From a virus, in the IMG/VR virus record IMGVR_UViG_3300027752_001394, positions 1 through 38,390 of that record: 38,390 nucleotides of DNA; one strand, given 5' to 3'. Of the stretch, positions 22,826-31,620 are shown piece after piece. The translations under genes and the position numbers were made by a program. Position 1 is the stretch's first letter. The number at the start of each line of letters is the position of its first letter. The notes beneath the pieces are model-generated. The model searched no databases. It worked only from the letters and a program-made list of their open reading frames with translations, and was not told the DNA's origin.

Positions 22826-24565
22826 ATGAATTATGAACAATTAAAAAACACAGTACTAAAACACAGTCATTCCTATTATGACTCATCTGTATCAGTTATC
22901 TCTGATGCGGAATGGGATAAATTATATGAAAAACTTGAAGCAGTAGAACAAGCTCAAGGCTGGCGTGATTCTGACTCTCCTACTTTAAAAGTAGGTGGTA
23001 AAGCAGGTAAAGTAAAACACCCATTTAAACTATACTCCTTAAGAAAAGAGTATGATTTAGAAGCTATTGATGAAGATTTTGATATCATAACCCCAAAAAT
23101 TGATGGCGCTAACTTATCCCTTATCTATAAAAGAGGAAAGCTAAAGCTAGCACTTACTAGAGGCGATGGTGAGATGGGTGAAAATGTCACACATCTAGCT
23201 ACGGAAATTAGTAATATACCTATTAAAATTGATACGGAAATAGAATTATTAGTAGTTAATGGCGAGTGTCTTACAGACAAGCCGGTAGAAAATTATAGAA
23301 ACTATGTAAGTGGGGCTCTTGGCTTAAAATCTGCTAAAGAGTTTAAAGAACGAGAAATTATATTCGTAGCTCATGACTCACTAGGTTTTGAGATTAACTA
23401 TACTAATCGTATGGCAGTACTTAGTAATATGGGATTCTTTACTGTATTAGATGAAAAAGCTAAAGATTATCCTCAAGATGGAATAGTTTATAGAATTAAT
23501 GACTTTAAAAAATGTATTAAACTAGGCTATACATCTAAGTATCCTAGATTTGCTATAGCCTTAAAAGAAAGAGAAGCAGAAACAGCTATTACTACTCTGC
23601 AAGACGTAGTATGGGTAATAGGCAGAACTGGTACTGTAAATCCTACAGGTATTATTGACCCTGTTACTCTAGATGATGCTACTATTTCAAGAGTTACATT
23701 ACATAATCTAGGTATTATAGAACAGCACAGCTTAGGTCTAGGCGATACTATTGAGATTGAAAGAGCTGGAGGCGTTATACCAAAGTTTCTTAGAGTTATA
23801 GAACATTCTAAGCACGGATTAAAGATTAATCAAAATCATGCTGAAAAGGCTGTAGGAACCGACACACGTAAAGATGGTCCTAGGTTACTGGTTAAAGATA
23901 AGAGTAATATTAATACAGCAAAAGTTTTAGAACATTTTATTAAAACTATTGATATTAAAGGATTAGGCCCAGCTAACGTTAAGAAAATGGGCTTAACACA
24001 TCCCGTTGATTTGTTTAATGACAACAATTGGGATAAATTAGGCGCTATAGGGCCTAATATAGAAGCTGAGATAGATAGGGCTAAAACTAAACCATATGAG
24101 TTAGTATTAGCATCTCTTGGTATTAATGGGGTAGGTAAGCGAGCATCGAAACTCATAGTAAGTAAAATACCTACATTTAAAAGATTGAGAGATATTGCTA
24201 CTATTGATATTAAAGGGGTAGGACCTTCTACAATAGACTCTATCTTATCTTGGCTTGACGAAAACGAAGACTGGGTACACACACTTCCTTTAAAACTAGA
24301 ACAGAATGTAACAGTAGAGGATATAATAGGTACAGAGTCTCGTAAGATATGTATTACAGGAAAACTAGACATGGCTAGAACTGAATTAGGTTCTATACTA
24401 GAAACTAAAGGTTTTAAAGTTACTTCCACAGTTACTAAAGACTGCTACGCATTAATTACAGCAGGAGATAACTCCTCTTCTAAGTTTAAAAAAGCTAATA
24501 CGCTTGGAGTAAAGATAGTTGACTATTGGTCAAGTAAAAAAGAAGTACTAGTTGGTAATTTTTAA
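22826..24565 (+). CDS. NAD-dependent DNA ligase (LigA-like), zinc finger lost
   Basis: 579 residues with most LigA domains in order. The Ia-like start (residues 1-60) has YYDSSVSVISDAEWDKLYEKL. The nucleotidyltransferase domain has the adenylated Lys91 in TPKIDGANL and GDGEMGENVTH. The OB fold has TGTVNPTGIIDPV and GDTIEIERAGGVIP. Helix-hairpin-helix repeats at ~385-480 include IKGLGPANV, INGVGKRAS and IKGVGPSTI, and a C-terminal BRCT begins RKICITGKLD. The four-cysteine zinc finger between OB and HhH is absent: GVIPKFLRVIEHSKHG to NTAKVLEHF has no cysteine. It is ~90 residues shorter than bacterial LigA and seals nicks in replicated DNA. Confidence 0.92.
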   Translation: MNYEQLKNTVLKHSHSYYDSSVSVISDAEWDKLYEKLEAVEQAQGWRDSDSPTLKVGGKAGKVKHPFKLYSLRKEYDLEAIDEDFDIITPKIDGANLSLIYKRGKLKLALTRGDGEMGENVTHLATEISNIPIKIDTEIELLVVNGECLTDKPVENYRNYVSGALGLKSAKEFKEREIIFVAHDSLGFEINYTNRMAVLSNMGFFTVLDEKAKDYPQDGIVYRINDFKKCIKLGYTSKYPRFAIALKEREAETAITTLQDVVWVIGRTGTVNPTGIIDPVTLDDATISRVTLHNLGIIEQHSLGLGDTIEIERAGGVIPKFLRVIEHSKHGLKINQNHAEKAVGTDTRKDGPRLLVKDKSNINTAKVLEHFIKTIDIKGLGPANVKKMGLTHPVDLFNDNNWDKLGAIGPNIEAEIDRAKTKPYELVLASLGINGVGKRASKLIVSKIPTFKRLRDIATIDIKGVGPSTIDSILSWLDENEDWVHTLPLKLEQNVTVEDIIGTESRKICITGKLDMARTELGSILETKGFKVTSTVTKDCYALITAGDNSSSKFKKANTLGVKIVDYWSSKKEVLVGNF

Positions 24566-24587
24566 TAGTTATAAAACCACCAACTAG
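24548..24587. repeat. 9-base inverted repeat at ligase stop
   Basis: CTAGTTGGT (24548-24556) and ACCAACTAG (24579-24587) are perfect complements around a 22-base AT-rich loop that contains the ligase stop codon. There is no T-run after it, so it is not a classical terminator; mRNA 3'-end protection or an operator is possible. Confidence 0.45.
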
Positions 24588-24609
24588 CAGTAAAACCTTC
24601 AATTTATAC

Positions 24610-24638
24610 TTGCTTCTTGTAAAGATTGAATGTAATAT
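24610..24638 (+). promoter_or_regulatory. Sigma-70-like promoter before repeat HTH gene
   Basis: TTGCTT, 17 bases, TAATAT, located 85 bases upstream of the ATG at 24723. The region also holds an imperfect inverted repeat, TTCAAT...ATTGAA, spanning the -35 box and spacer. The untranslated leader is AT-rich and includes AAGAGAGAG. Placement at the start of a monocistronic gene with a downstream terminator supports use. Confidence 0.55.
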
Positions 24639-24722
24639 ATAAAAATAAGCCAAGAGAGAGAAATATAACTCTTTTGTTTAATTTAACAAAAACCAACCTA
24701 ACGATCTATGAAAGGATCATAC

Positions 24723-25406
24723 ATGCCTAAATTTGAATATTCCGATGAAATGGTAACTCGCCTACAAGAAGTTGCAGCTGCTGGCCTTACCGAAGAGTCC
24801 ATTGAAGGACTAATGGGAGAACTTGATTTTCCTCGCCGCTCAGTAACCGCAAAATTGCGTAAACTTGGCTATGACGTACCTAAGAAGCCAGGTGCAGCTC
24901 CTGTATTTTCTGCTGATGAAACAACAGCGCTATCCTCATTCTTGAGTGCAAACTCAGGTAATATGACTGCTGAAGATATTGCAGAAGCATTTGCAGACGC
25001 CAAATTTACTGCTCGTCAGATTAATGGTAAAGCTCTTTCACTTGAAATGACTTCACACATTAAACCAGCAGAGAAAAAAGTAACTCCACGTACTTACTCT
25101 GAGGCTGAAGAAGCACAAATCAGTACTATGGTATCCGATGGTGCGTATCTAGAGGATATTGCTGACGCAGTAGGCCGCTCTGTAAACTCTATCCGTGGCA
25201 AGCTATTGTCCATGGGTATGAAAGCTCCACAGCGTGACAAAAAAGATGTAAAAGCTGACCCATATGCAGGTATTGAAGATATGCTTGATTCAACTGTTGA
25301 AGAAATTGCAACATCTTTTGACAAAACAGTTCGAGGCGTAAAAACAGTACTTACTCGTCGCGGTCTTAGCTGTGCAGATTATACTCCAAAAGCAGCTGAT
25401 GCATAA
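24723..25406 (+). CDS. Four-repeat HTH DNA-binding protein, highly expressed codon use
   Basis: 227 residues from ATG 24723, chosen because AAAGGA is seven bases upstream; an ATG at 24708 is in frame but lacks one. It contains about four copies of a 50-60-residue tri-helical unit: an acidic helix, a hydrophobic helix with an E-I/DIA turn, and a basic helix (RRSVTAKLRKLGYDVP; ARQINGKALSLEM; VNSIRGKLLSMGMKAP; VRGVKTVLTRRGL). Linkers are rich in Pro, Lys and Ala. Nearly all arginines use CGN while neighbouring genes use AGA, typical of abundant proteins. It stands alone between a promoter and a strong terminator. It is likely a phage chromatin-like or regulatory DNA-binding protein; the exact role is unknown. 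Confidence 0.75.
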   Translation: MPKFEYSDEMVTRLQEVAAAGLTEESIEGLMGELDFPRRSVTAKLRKLGYDVPKKPGAAPVFSADETTALSSFLSANSGNMTAEDIAEAFADAKFTARQINGKALSLEMTSHIKPAEKKVTPRTYSEAEEAQISTMVSDGAYLEDIADAVGRSVNSIRGKLLSMGMKAPQRDKKDVKADPYAGIEDMLDSTVEEIATSFDKTVRGVKTVLTRRGLSCADYTPKAADA

Positions 25407-25441
25407 TTACCATTGACTAAAAATACTATTTTAGCTAAACT

Positions 25442-25470
25442 AAAGGACGGTGGAAACACTGTCCTTTTTT
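25442..25470 (+). terminator. Strong rho-independent terminator
   Basis: AAAGGACGGTG and CACTGTCCTTT pair over eleven positions (one G-U) around a GAAA tetraloop, and the pairing strand runs into six T. It ends transcription of the repeat HTH gene. Confidence 0.9.
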
Positions 25471-25497
25471 ATTAAAATGAAAGAATAGTTACAGCTA

Positions 25498-25806
25498 GTG
25501 AAAAAAGAATTTAGGTTAGAAGAACTATCAGACGGAGCACTAAACTCAGTCCTTGCACTAAGCTTAGAAGGTAAAACTATGTACTTTGAGGCTATGGTAA
25601 AAAGTTACTATGAAAAAGTACCTGAAGATTCAAATGATTTTACAGATCTAGTTGAATCTTATATTAGTAGTTTTTACTTAGAAAAACTATATAGAAGTAA
25701 TAGATTTTTTAATGAAAAGTTTATACCTATATACACAGATACTGGGTTAATCAGGGAAGTAGTATCAGATTTGTTCTTTATAGACGACACCCTCATTGTT
25801 CATTAA
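25498..25806 (+). CDS. Small protein of unknown function
   Basis: 102 residues from a GTG start with only a weak ribosome site. It is acidic and mostly helical (EELSDGALNSVLALSLEG, FTDLVESYISSFYLEKLYRS), with a hydrophobic C-terminal end VVSDLFFIDDTLIVH. No family is recognised. It lies between a terminator and a promoter, so transcription is uncertain; read-through or an unseen promoter would be needed. The open frame and typical AT-rich codon use argue that it is real. Confidence 0.5.
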   Translation: MKKEFRLEELSDGALNSVLALSLEGKTMYFEAMVKSYYEKVPEDSNDFTDLVESYISSFYLEKLYRSNRFFNEKFIPIYTDTGLIREVVSDLFFIDDTLIVH

Positions 25807-25814
25807 TATTCATA

Positions 25815-25843
25815 TTGCAATCCTGCTCAACTAGTGTTATTAT
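25815..25843 (+). promoter_or_regulatory. Sigma-70-like promoter for replication genes
   Basis: TTGCAA, 17 bases, TATTAT: four and five of six consensus positions with ideal spacing. It lies just after the stop at 25806 and 24 bases before the start at 25868, with AGGAG ahead of the ATG. It should drive the tightly coupled run of replication genes from 25868 onward. Confidence 0.65.
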
Positions 25844-25867
25844 AGTTATAACAAATAGGAGCAGAAT

Positions 25868-26626
25868 ATGGCTAAAGCCCAAGAAATATCAGAAGCTAAG
25901 ATTCGTCAAGTACTTTGGATGATTAAGACAAAGAAGACTAAAAAAGCTTGTTGCGAACATTTAGGTATCGCATATAATACTAAAAAACTAGATACAATTA
26001 TAGAAGACTTTCATAGAGGTCTTGAACGCGAAGCAGAACTTAAAAAAGCTGCGCGTAAAAAGATTTTTACTGTTAAAGAAAAACAGTCTATTGCTGATTC
26101 ATACCTAAACGGTATGGCACAATCTGCTATATCTAAGCAGTTTTATATATCCCCACAAAAAGTTAAAGCTATACTAATGGAGCTAAATGTTCCGATTAGA
26201 GGCCGTGGCAAGAATTCAGAAGCCAAGGTTGACCATATTATACAAGATCTAGAAGTAAAATTTGCAAAAGGTGATAAAGTATTTCTAGCTAAACTTAACT
26301 GCTTTGGTATAGTAGATGATGTGTATGATGAAGACAAGATTGAAAACCTTGGTGAAGGTAGACAAAGGTATGTAGAGACTTACACATTTAAACCTGGCCC
26401 TAAAAATAAGTGGCAAGAGCCTCAAGAAGGTATTCATTATGAAATCTACTGGCAATTTGAAGATGGTACAGAAATGAAACTTAATGCTGTTAAAGATATT
26501 ATAAATAAAATTAATAAAACTATTGAAGAAACTGGAAGAGAGTATTATCGCGTTTGGCGTGCAGATGATATGGGTGCTTTTTATACTTTTACTCGTGACC
26601 AATTATACCCAGTTAAGGCGGCCTAA
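25868..26626 (+). CDS. DNA-binding HTH protein of the replication module
   Basis: 252 residues, AGGAG seven bases before the ATG. Two helix-turn-helix-like units come first: KTKKACCEHLGIAYNTKKLD (~25-45) and EKQSIADSYLNGMAQSAISK, with QFYISPQKVKAILMELNVP (~70-110). Then KFAKGDKVFLAKLNCFGIVDD looks like a KOW/SH3-type strand pair, and the tail YYRVWRADDMGAFYTFTRDQL is strand-rich. It is the first gene of the replication operon and its stop overlaps the helicase start, so a replication-origin or helicase-loading role is plausible but unproven. Confidence 0.65.
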   Translation: MAKAQEISEAKIRQVLWMIKTKKTKKACCEHLGIAYNTKKLDTIIEDFHRGLEREAELKKAARKKIFTVKEKQSIADSYLNGMAQSAISKQFYISPQKVKAILMELNVPIRGRGKNSEAKVDHIIQDLEVKFAKGDKVFLAKLNCFGIVDDVYDEDKIENLGEGRQRYVETYTFKPGPKNKWQEPQEGIHYEIYWQFEDGTEMKLNAVKDIINKINKTIEETGREYYRVWRADDMGAFYTFTRDQLYPVKAA

Positions 26627-28017
26627 TGGCAATTGATTTACAAAAACTGACTCTGCGTCGTCTTTTAGATACTCAGAGTAATGCACTATATTCTAAGTTA
26701 CTAAATCAGTATTTTACTGGTACTAACAGTATGGTATTTGATAAGATAAAATCTTTTTATAAAGCTAACACTCGACTACCCTCTGCAGAAGAATTGCTCA
26801 CTACTCGTAAAGACCAAGGGCTACAAGAATTTATAGAAAATCAAATATGTGCTAAAGAAAATGTAAATAAACAAATACAAGATGAGTTTTTGCTAGCACA
26901 ATTGCAAGATTATTATATTCGAGATGAGTCTATTACTTTTATTGATAAGTTGATAGATGATCTTGAGGATTTAGAAAAAGTCGAGATTGTAGATAAATTC
27001 CAAAATCACTTATTACATATGAATCAGGCTATACCTCATGATGATGAGTTATACGATGTAGCTACCCTTGACTTTTTTCCAGATGAAGATGACTTTAAGA
27101 TATACCCTTCTGGACTATCCGCTGAGTTTGACGCTATTAATGGTGGTTTTGCTACTCAAGAGCTAATATTACTAGGAGGTCGTAGGGGCTCTGGTAAGTC
27201 TATCATATCCTTAAATCTAGCTATAAATAGATTCTTAGAGGGTAACACCGTAGCTTTCTTTACTATAGAGATGCGCTACAAAGAAGTTTATGATAGAGTA
27301 CTGTCTATAATGTCAGGAGTTCCTTTTCTTGATATTTTTAGAAATCAACTTACTGCTAATCAACGAGTACAGATAGCTAAAGCTAAATTTGCGCAGATGT
27401 ATAAATCATCTGCAGAGGTAGATATGCTACTGACTGAGTTAGAAACTAGTAAAGACTTTAAAACATTTGATAAACGTATTAAAATTGTTAAGCCTGAACT
27501 AACTGACCATAGATTATTTATGATCGATGATGAGTCTCTTACACTTAACCGTATTGACCACTACTGTAATATGTTTTCCTCTAAGTATCCTAATTTTAAC
27601 ATGACTGTAGTTGACTACATTAATATTATTAAACATGATGATCAAAAAGACTGGAAAACACAGATTACTATTGCGGATAATCTTAAATCACTAGCTCGTA
27701 AGTATGATGTAACTATGATCTCTCCATACCAAATCGATGCTTCTGGAGAAGCTAGGTTTGCAAAAGGTATTTTAGACTCTGCTGATAGAAGCTTTAATTT
27801 CTTTCCTCCCGCAGAAGGAGAAGATAGAGGTCTTGATAGTAAGATTACTATTCATACTACTAAGATTCGTAACGGTAAAGCTATGAGTTTTGATGTAGCT
27901 ATGGATTGGACTTGTGTTAAGATTAACCCTAACTCTTCAGCGTTAATTAATGAGAAACCTCATGCAGGAGCTAAATTTGGCTCAGATAATGAAAAGCAAG
28001 GGCCTAGAGACATATGA
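26626..28017 (+). CDS. DnaB-like replicative DNA helicase
   Basis: 463 residues. The RecA-like motor starts near residue 160. LILLGGRRGSGKSIISLNL is Walker A (184-192), TVAFFTIEMRYKEVYDRVL is the conserved helicase motif after it, and FNMTVVDYINII holds Walker B (Asp330), followed by KSLARKYDVTMISPYQID with the sensor glutamine. The N-terminal ~140 residues are helical and replace the DnaB N-terminal domain. It would unwind the lagging strand at the fork as a ring. The start overlaps the preceding stop and the primase begins four bases before this stop. Confidence 0.9.
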   Translation: MAIDLQKLTLRRLLDTQSNALYSKLLNQYFTGTNSMVFDKIKSFYKANTRLPSAEELLTTRKDQGLQEFIENQICAKENVNKQIQDEFLLAQLQDYYIRDESITFIDKLIDDLEDLEKVEIVDKFQNHLLHMNQAIPHDDELYDVATLDFFPDEDDFKIYPSGLSAEFDAINGGFATQELILLGGRRGSGKSIISLNLAINRFLEGNTVAFFTIEMRYKEVYDRVLSIMSGVPFLDIFRNQLTANQRVQIAKAKFAQMYKSSAEVDMLLTELETSKDFKTFDKRIKIVKPELTDHRLFMIDDESLTLNRIDHYCNMFSSKYPNFNMTVVDYINIIKHDDQKDWKTQITIADNLKSLARKYDVTMISPYQIDASGEARFAKGILDSADRSFNFFPPAEGEDRGLDSKITIHTTKIRNGKAMSFDVAMDWTCVKINPNSSALINEKPHAGAKFGSDNEKQGPRDI

Positions 28018-28871
28018 ACTTAACTGATCTTTTAGAGAAAAGAGGCATAGAGTATCGTAAAACTAACAATCCTAGTGAAATTTTAATATCATGCACTAGT
28101 GGTATACATGTAGATAAAAGTCCTAGCCTTTCTTTTAATTTAGAAAAAGAAATGTTTCATTGTTGGAGTTGTGGATTCGGTGGAGGTACTACTAAGTTCC
28201 TAGCTTCTATTGGCGAAACTGTAATTCTTGATTTTGATAGCAAACATCCTTACATGCTTAGAAAACTAAAACAGAAACTAGAGGCTAAGATGGAGTTAAA
28301 TAGTGTAGAAATACCTGATGATAGACAGGCTTTTAATCAGGAGTTTAAAGGTATTGACGCAAGAGTACTAAAAGAGTTTAATAGTTTTACCACAGGTAAG
28401 ATGGGTTTGCAAGATTACCTTTGCATACCTGTATATCAATTTGGTAAGATAAAGTTTATAGAAGGTAGATCTATTAAGAATCTAGCTAATCAATCAAAAT
28501 ATAATAGACAGCCTATGAATGCTGTAGTATCTGATTGTTTATTTCCTATAGATAAGATCAAGAATACCAACTACATAATTCTTGTAGAAGGCATATTTGA
28601 CATGTTAAATATGTGGCAGCTAGGCTATAAGAATACTTTATGTATATTTGGGGCTAGTAACTTTAGTAAGAAAAAACTAACTATGATAGATAGGCTTGGA
28701 GTAACTAGAGTAGATATTATGATGGACCCAGATGCCGCTGGGCAAATGGCAGCTACTAAGATAGCTAATTCCTTAGACACTAAAAATATATTTTCTAGAA
28801 TAATCAAACTACCAAACGGAGTTGACCCTGGAGAATTAACCCAAAGACAAGCGGAGAATTGCTTAAAATGA
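28014..28871 (+). CDS. DNA primase (CHC2 zinc finger and TOPRIM)
   Basis: 285 residues. The zinc site is Cys27, His32, Cys50 and Cys53 (ISCTSGIHVD ... FHCWSCGFGG), the DnaG-type CHC2 pattern. TOPRIM elements are IILVEGIFDMLNM (Glu192) and DIMMDPDAAG (Asp238, Asp240), which bind catalytic metal. It is much shorter than DnaG (~580) and lacks a clear helicase-interaction domain; close coupling to the helicase gene may compensate. It makes RNA primers for lagging-strand synthesis. Confidence 0.88.
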   Translation: MNLTDLLEKRGIEYRKTNNPSEILISCTSGIHVDKSPSLSFNLEKEMFHCWSCGFGGGTTKFLASIGETVILDFDSKHPYMLRKLKQKLEAKMELNSVEIPDDRQAFNQEFKGIDARVLKEFNSFTTGKMGLQDYLCIPVYQFGKIKFIEGRSIKNLANQSKYNRQPMNAVVSDCLFPIDKIKNTNYIILVEGIFDMLNMWQLGYKNTLCIFGASNFSKKKLTMIDRLGVTRVDIMMDPDAAGQMAATKIANSLDTKNIFSRIIKLPNGVDPGELTQRQAENCLK

Positions 28872-31123
28872 CAGACGTATGTTTTGTATTTCCAAGTACA
28901 GCAGAGAAAAATGCTAAAGGTGTTGTTAATAAATACCTTAAGGGCGTAGACTACGATATAAAATTTCTAAGTTCTAGTGATAAGGATAAAATCCTTAAGA
29001 AAGACGTAGATCTTGACTTAAAAGAGTTAGAAGATTATAGAATTATCTGCCCTATTGGTGCAGATAGTTTAAAGTATGCTGCAGGTATGACAGGTATTCA
29101 AAAGTATAATGGTATGTATGTAGAGAAAAAGTATCTTCCTATAATGCACCCTAATATCTGTATTATTAAGCCTCAACTAGAAGACGATATTAAACGCGCT
29201 TTTTCGCAGATTCCTAAAATTCTATCAGACCCAGACTTTGGTAAGACCGCTGAAAAAGACTATTGCTTTATTGAGACCGAAGAACAATTCATTAAGTATA
29301 AAGCGCAAATCGAAGAAGCTAATCCTATTGTTGCAGATATTGAAACTACTAGCGTATCTCCTTTTACAGGAGTTATATTAGGTATTGCTATATCCACTAA
29401 AGAACATCAAGGTCTGTATGTATCTGCTGACTTAGTACAAAAACATAAACAGTGGTTTCATGATATATTTAAATCTAAAAAATGTATCTTTCATAACGCT
29501 AAGTTCGATATGGGTTATATGGAATATGAGTATGGTTTTGAATTTCCTGACTATGAAGATACAATGTTGTTGCACTATTGCTTAGAAGAAGCTGTAGGTA
29601 CTCATGGACTCAAGCCTTTAGCTATGCGCTTTACTGATCTAGGCGACTATGATAAAGAGCTAGACGAGTATAAAAAGTCATGGGCTAGACAAAATAAAGT
29701 AAAACTAGCAGACTTTAACTACGGTATGCTACCTAGTGATATTTTAGGGCCATACGCTTGTAAAGACGGAGATGCAACTTTTCAATTATATAATAAGTTT
29801 AAACCCTTAGTAGACAAAAGCCCAGAGTTTTCTAGGCTATATAAAACCATTCTACTACCCGGCACTTATGCTCTTAAAACTCTAGAGCTTAATGGCGGTC
29901 CTGTAGATGTTACGTTTGTAGAATGGTTAGCTACACAATACCAAATTGATGTAGAAGAAGCTATAGAAGAAATTAGTCGTCACGAAGCTGTAAAGCGTTT
30001 TGAGCGTATACATCAAAAAAGCTTTAATCCTAATTCTACTATGCAACTACGTGAACTATTCTTTAATATCTTAAATATTAAGTCTACTAAGAAAACTGAC
30101 ACAGGGGCAGCATCTGTAGATAAAGAAGTACTTAAAGAGATGGGACATCCTCTCTCAGAAGCTGTACTAGAGCTTAGAGAAAAGTCTAAAATGGCTGGTA
30201 CATATATTAATAATATTAAGAAAGGTGTAAATTTTGATGGCAGGCTTCGCAGTGGTTTTAATATTCATGGTACTACTAGCGGGCGTCTATCTAGTAGTGG
30301 CAACCTTAACTACCAGAATATTCCAAGAGATAACAAAGACATCAAAAAACTGTTCAAAGCACGACCAGGATATAAAATAATACAGTGTGACTTAGGTACT
30401 GCAGAAGTATATTATGCTGCTGTGTTAGCTAATGATAAGTTTCTAATGCAAGCTTTTATTGATAAGCTAGACTTTCACTCATATGTAGCAAAACAAATGT
30501 TTAATCTTGATTGTGAAGTTAGTGAAGTAAAGGATAAGCATCCTGCACAACGTCAGTATGCTAAAGCTATTACCTTTGGTATTATGTATCAAGCTGGTCC
30601 AGCTAAGATTGCTGAGACAGTTAACAAAGATGCTAAGCTAGGAGAAGAGATTACCGTAGGACAAGCTAAACAGTTTATTACAAAGTACTTTGGAGAAGCT
30701 AAGAATCTTAAAAGATTTATTGATGGCTCTAATGACCAAATCGAAAACCATGCTTTTATCTACGCATTCTTTGGTCGTAAACGTAGGCTACCAGAAGCTA
30801 AGTCAGCTAATAAAGGCGTATCTAAGCACGCAGTGCGCTCAGGAGTTAACTTTTTAGTACAGTCTGTAGCCTCTGATATTAATATTCTAGGAGTTATTGA
30901 CTTAATTACTTGGATTGAGGATAATAACTACCAAGATGTTATCTTGCCATTCACAGTAGTTCATGACTCTATAGTATCAGAAGTACGTGAAGATTTAGTA
31001 GATGAATACGTAAAAAATGCTAAAGAATGTATTCAGCGAGATAGAGGGTTATCTATACCAAACTGTCCTATTAAAGTAGACTTTGAAATAGGACCTAGCT
31101 GGGGTGAGTTAGAAGATTACTAG
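28868..31123 (+). CDS. polA: Family A DNA polymerase with 3'-5' exonuclease
   Basis: 751 residues from ATG 28868 (ATGA with the primase stop). Exonuclease: VADIETTSV (Asp157, Glu159), FHNAKFDMGY (Asp214), YACKDGDAT (Tyr296, Asp300). Polymerase: motif A IIQCDLGTAEVYY (Asp508, Glu513), motif B RQYAKAITFGIMYQAG (Arg562, Lys566, Phe570, Tyr574) and motif C VVHDSIVSE (His699, Asp700; Ser replaces the usual Glu). Phe570 is the residue equivalent to E. coli Phe762. The N-terminal ~120 residues (ICPIGADSLKYAAGMTG, YLPIMHPN) resemble a uracil-DNA-glycosylase-like fold without its catalytic motif. There is no 5'-3' exonuclease domain. It replicates the phage genome. Confidence 0.95.
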   Translation: MTDVCFVFPSTAEKNAKGVVNKYLKGVDYDIKFLSSSDKDKILKKDVDLDLKELEDYRIICPIGADSLKYAAGMTGIQKYNGMYVEKKYLPIMHPNICIIKPQLEDDIKRAFSQIPKILSDPDFGKTAEKDYCFIETEEQFIKYKAQIEEANPIVADIETTSVSPFTGVILGIAISTKEHQGLYVSADLVQKHKQWFHDIFKSKKCIFHNAKFDMGYMEYEYGFEFPDYEDTMLLHYCLEEAVGTHGLKPLAMRFTDLGDYDKELDEYKKSWARQNKVKLADFNYGMLPSDILGPYACKDGDATFQLYNKFKPLVDKSPEFSRLYKTILLPGTYALKTLELNGGPVDVTFVEWLATQYQIDVEEAIEEISRHEAVKRFERIHQKSFNPNSTMQLRELFFNILNIKSTKKTDTGAASVDKEVLKEMGHPLSEAVLELREKSKMAGTYINNIKKGVNFDGRLRSGFNIHGTTSGRLSSSGNLNYQNIPRDNKDIKKLFKARPGYKIIQCDLGTAEVYYAAVLANDKFLMQAFIDKLDFHSYVAKQMFNLDCEVSEVKDKHPAQRQYAKAITFGIMYQAGPAKIAETVNKDAKLGEEITVGQAKQFITKYFGEAKNLKRFIDGSNDQIENHAFIYAFFGRKRRLPEAKSANKGVSKHAVRSGVNFLVQSVASDINILGVIDLITWIEDNNYQDVILPFTVVHDSIVSEVREDLVDEYVKNAKECIQRDRGLSIPNCPIKVDFEIGPSWGELEDY

Positions 31124-31125
31124 TA

Positions 31126-31620
31126 ATGAGTAAATTCTTAGGTATAAATTATCCTTTTTTTGGTTTAATAAAGAAACCTTATAAGGTAATTTATACCTTA
31201 GATAAGATATTGATAAAGAAACATGAAAACAGCCATAATGAGACTGTAGATGATAAAACCTTATCAGGAGATTATTTTTCAAGACTGGTTAATATAGACA
31301 ACAGGTTAAAATTTAACTATACTTGTAGAAACTTACAAGATGTATTAATAAGCAATATTAAGTGGGGGATAGACTGTAAAGGTATACCTCATGATTTATC
31401 TGTGAAAGAGTATGTAAGTATGGATAAAAGAAAAATAATTAGAATTAAGGGTAATCTTGTATGGTTACATAATATATCATACCCTTTCGTAGTAAATACA
31501 AAAGAAACTATAGTAGTTAATGATCAACTATTTGCTAGCATAGTACATATACATAATGAATGGTATATAAAAGAATTTACATATGATAAGGATATAAAGA
31601 AAGCTGTAGCAGTAGTATGA
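31126..31620 (+). CDS. Unknown protein in replication module
   Basis: 164 residues, two bases after the polymerase stop. It is basic, with alternating strands (VIYTLDKILIKKHEN, VWLHNISYPFVVNTKETIVV) and a central CRNLQDVLISNIKWGIDC. No family is recognised, and the pattern is mostly beta. Its stop overlaps the helicase start by four bases, so it may be made together with the helicase. No catalytic motif can be pointed out. Confidence 0.65.
   Translation: MSKFLGINYPFFGLIKKPYKVIYTLDKILIKKHENSHNETVDDKTLSGDYFSRLVNIDNRLKFNYTCRNLQDVLISNIKWGIDCKGIPHDLSVKEYVSMDKRKIIRIKGNLVWLHNISYPFVVNTKETIVVNDQLFASIVHIHNEWYIKEFTYDKDIKKAVAVV

Noticed and set aside
23836-24429. A 197-residue open frame on the minus strand inside the ligase gene
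   Set aside because: The plus strand encodes a clear ligase throughout; the minus frame is a low-complexity Ser/Leu shadow.
24548-24587. Terminator after the ligase gene
   Set aside because: The inverted repeat is perfect but has a 22-base loop and no T-run, so it is listed only as a repeat.
26285-26602. A 105-residue minus-strand frame within the HTH protein gene
   Set aside because: It is entirely inside a well-supported plus-strand gene and its sequence is biased as expected of an antisense shadow.
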